The notes beneath the pieces were generated by a model, which was not told where the DNA came from, did not search any database, and saw only the letters and a list, made by a program, of their open reading frames with translations. A DNA stretch of 64,000 nucleotides, from the NCBI GenBank assembly GCA_019057385.1, contig JAHQJS010000004.1, forward strand, positions 1,137,068-1,201,067, read 5' to 3'. The number at the start of each line of letters is the position of its first letter. Within the stretch, counting starts at the first letter, position 1. This stretch comes from Candidatus Borrarchaeum weybense. GTDB lineage: Archaea > Asgardarchaeota > Sifarchaeia > Borrarchaeales > Borrarchaeaceae. Positions 63,448 to 64,000 of this stretch are shown in pieces. Both the position numbers and the translations under genes were made by a program.

Positions 63448-64000
63448 TTAAAATAATTTTTTGGCAGCTGCGACTATTTTGTCTTTATTTGGAAGCATGA
63501 GTTTAATCAGAGGAGGAGCTACAGGTTCAGGGATTTGAAGAGTAGCGACACGCATTATGGGACCGTCTAGATAATCGAATGCATCTTCTGCGACGATTGC
63601 AGCAATTTCAGCAGCAACTCCGCATGCTAAATGATTATTATCCACAACTACCAACTTATTTGTCTTCTTAACGGAGTTTATAATGGTTTCTTTATCAAGT
63701 GGAACTAATGTACGCGGATCTATGACTTCAACGTTGATTCCTTCCTTATCTTCTAGTTGTTCGGCTGCTTCAAGTGCCTCACGCACTAAGTTACAGATTG
63801 CCACAATAGTCAGATCAGTTCCTTCCCTCTTGACATCAGCTTCACCAAAGGGGATCAGATACTCTTCTTCTGGCACTGGACCTTTAATTAAATAGAGTTT
63901 TGCTGTCTCAAAAAACATAACGGATGCCTTGTCTCTTATAGCCGTTTTTAATAATCCCTTAGCATCGTACGGAGTTGATGGTACAACAACTTTTAGTCCT
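63448..64000 (-). CDS. 2-oxoacid dehydrogenase E1 beta subunit, partial at the window end
   Basis: The frame is open through base 64000; the internal ATG 63918 is not the start, since LKVVVPSTPYDAKGLLKTAI precedes it in frame. This is the C-terminal part of the E1-beta/transketolase-like subunit: IPFGEADVKREGTDLTIVAI, NVEVIDPRTLVPLDKETI and CGVAAEIAAIVAEDAFDYLD. It pairs with E1-alpha, expected beyond the window, to decarboxylate the 2-oxoacid with TPP. It is in one operon with E2. Confidence 0.93.
   Translation of the reverse strand, partial: GLKVVVPSTPYDAKGLLKTAIRDKASVMFFETAKLYLIKGPVPEEEYLIPFGEADVKREGTDLTIVAICNLVREALEAAEQLEDKEGINVEVIDPRTLVPLDKETIINSVKKTNKLVVVDNNHLACGVAAEIAAIVAEDAFDYLDGPIMRVATLQIPEPVAPPLIKLMLPNKDKIVAAAKKLF

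Noticed and set aside
1..64000. CRISPR arrays, rRNA and tRNA genes
   Set aside because: I looked for regular spaced repeats and for tRNA-like arms in the intergenic regions and found none; a short or intron-bearing tRNA could still be missed by eye.

Overview
The window looks like a contig from an AT-rich archaeon, most likely an Asgard archaeon or close relative. Archaeal traits are a geranylgeranyl-reductase-type ether-lipid enzyme, a PAC2 proteasome-assembly-chaperone-like protein, an ERCC4/XPF-type protein, an M1 (tricorn-factor-like) aminopeptidase, ADP-forming acyl-CoA synthetase subunits, indolepyruvate:ferredoxin oxidoreductase, HdrA/HdrD-like proteins and bipartite LplA/LplB lipoate ligase. 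The Asgard hint is a Ras/Rab-like small GTPase next to an alpha-SNAP-like TPR protein, plus SDS22-like leucine-rich repeats. No rRNA, tRNA or CRISPR array was recognised, so the assignment rests on gene content only.

Layout. 1-4.6 kb: partial LRR protein, ArsB/NhaD-type transporter, MgtC/DUF4010 membrane protein. 4.6-9.5 kb: a dead TnpB element inserted in the very 3' end of an M1 aminopeptidase gene, then zinc-ribbon/RDD and mini zinc-ribbon proteins. 9.7-13.7 kb: a lipoate locus (two LipS-type radical SAM proteins, LplA, LplB) that also holds an ATC-hydrolase-like gene. 14.3-17.7 kb: IS200/IS605-type elements around an MFS transporter. 17.7-24.6 kb: PAC2, a degenerate ERCC4 protein, TPR protein, small GTPase, winged-helix protein and a NitT/TauT-type ABC importer. 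24.7-27.6 kb: miniature elements and an acyl-CoA synthetase pair whose alpha subunit is broken. 27.8-35.6 kb: an HhH/membrane-anchor protein, uncharacterised helical proteins, nitrilase, geranylgeranyl reductase, acyl-CoA ligase and a surface propeller/Ig protein with an in-frame stop. 36-45 kb: heterodimeric ABC exporter, a TnpB element, UPF0282, MscS channel and glycosyltransferase. 45-51.5 kb: SCP2, GNAT plus MSMEG_0568-type radical SAM, and iorA/iorB split by a TnpB-like element. 51.7-64 kb: cold-shock protein, small proteins, MoxR ATPase, an Old-Yellow-Enzyme/FAD reductase, an HdrD-like protein, a giant double HdrA-MvhD fusion, and E2 and E1-beta of a 2-oxoacid dehydrogenase.

How the genes fit together. 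The lipoate locus could supply the lipoyl group for the E2 protein at the right end. IorAB, the acyl-CoA synthetase, the acyl-CoA ligase, the OYE-type reductase and the Hdr proteins suggest peptide or fatty-acid oxidation coupled to ferredoxin and thiol/disulfide electron carriers. The nitrilase and the GNAT/radical-SAM pair look like parts of the Nit1C-type cluster, here about 14 kb apart.

Mobile DNA is the dominant accessory feature: four TnpB-family genes (one dead, one lacking the usual zinc ribbon and RuvC-II glutamate), several short TnpB-less derivatives and solitary ends that share a left-end hairpin followed by GATGAA and a right end of the form GGAAGCC-hairpin-GGTAGTTCAC. No TnpA transposase is present. 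One insertion can be reconstructed to base precision: it lies after TTAC, has no target duplication, and its right end rewrites the C-terminus of the aminopeptidase.
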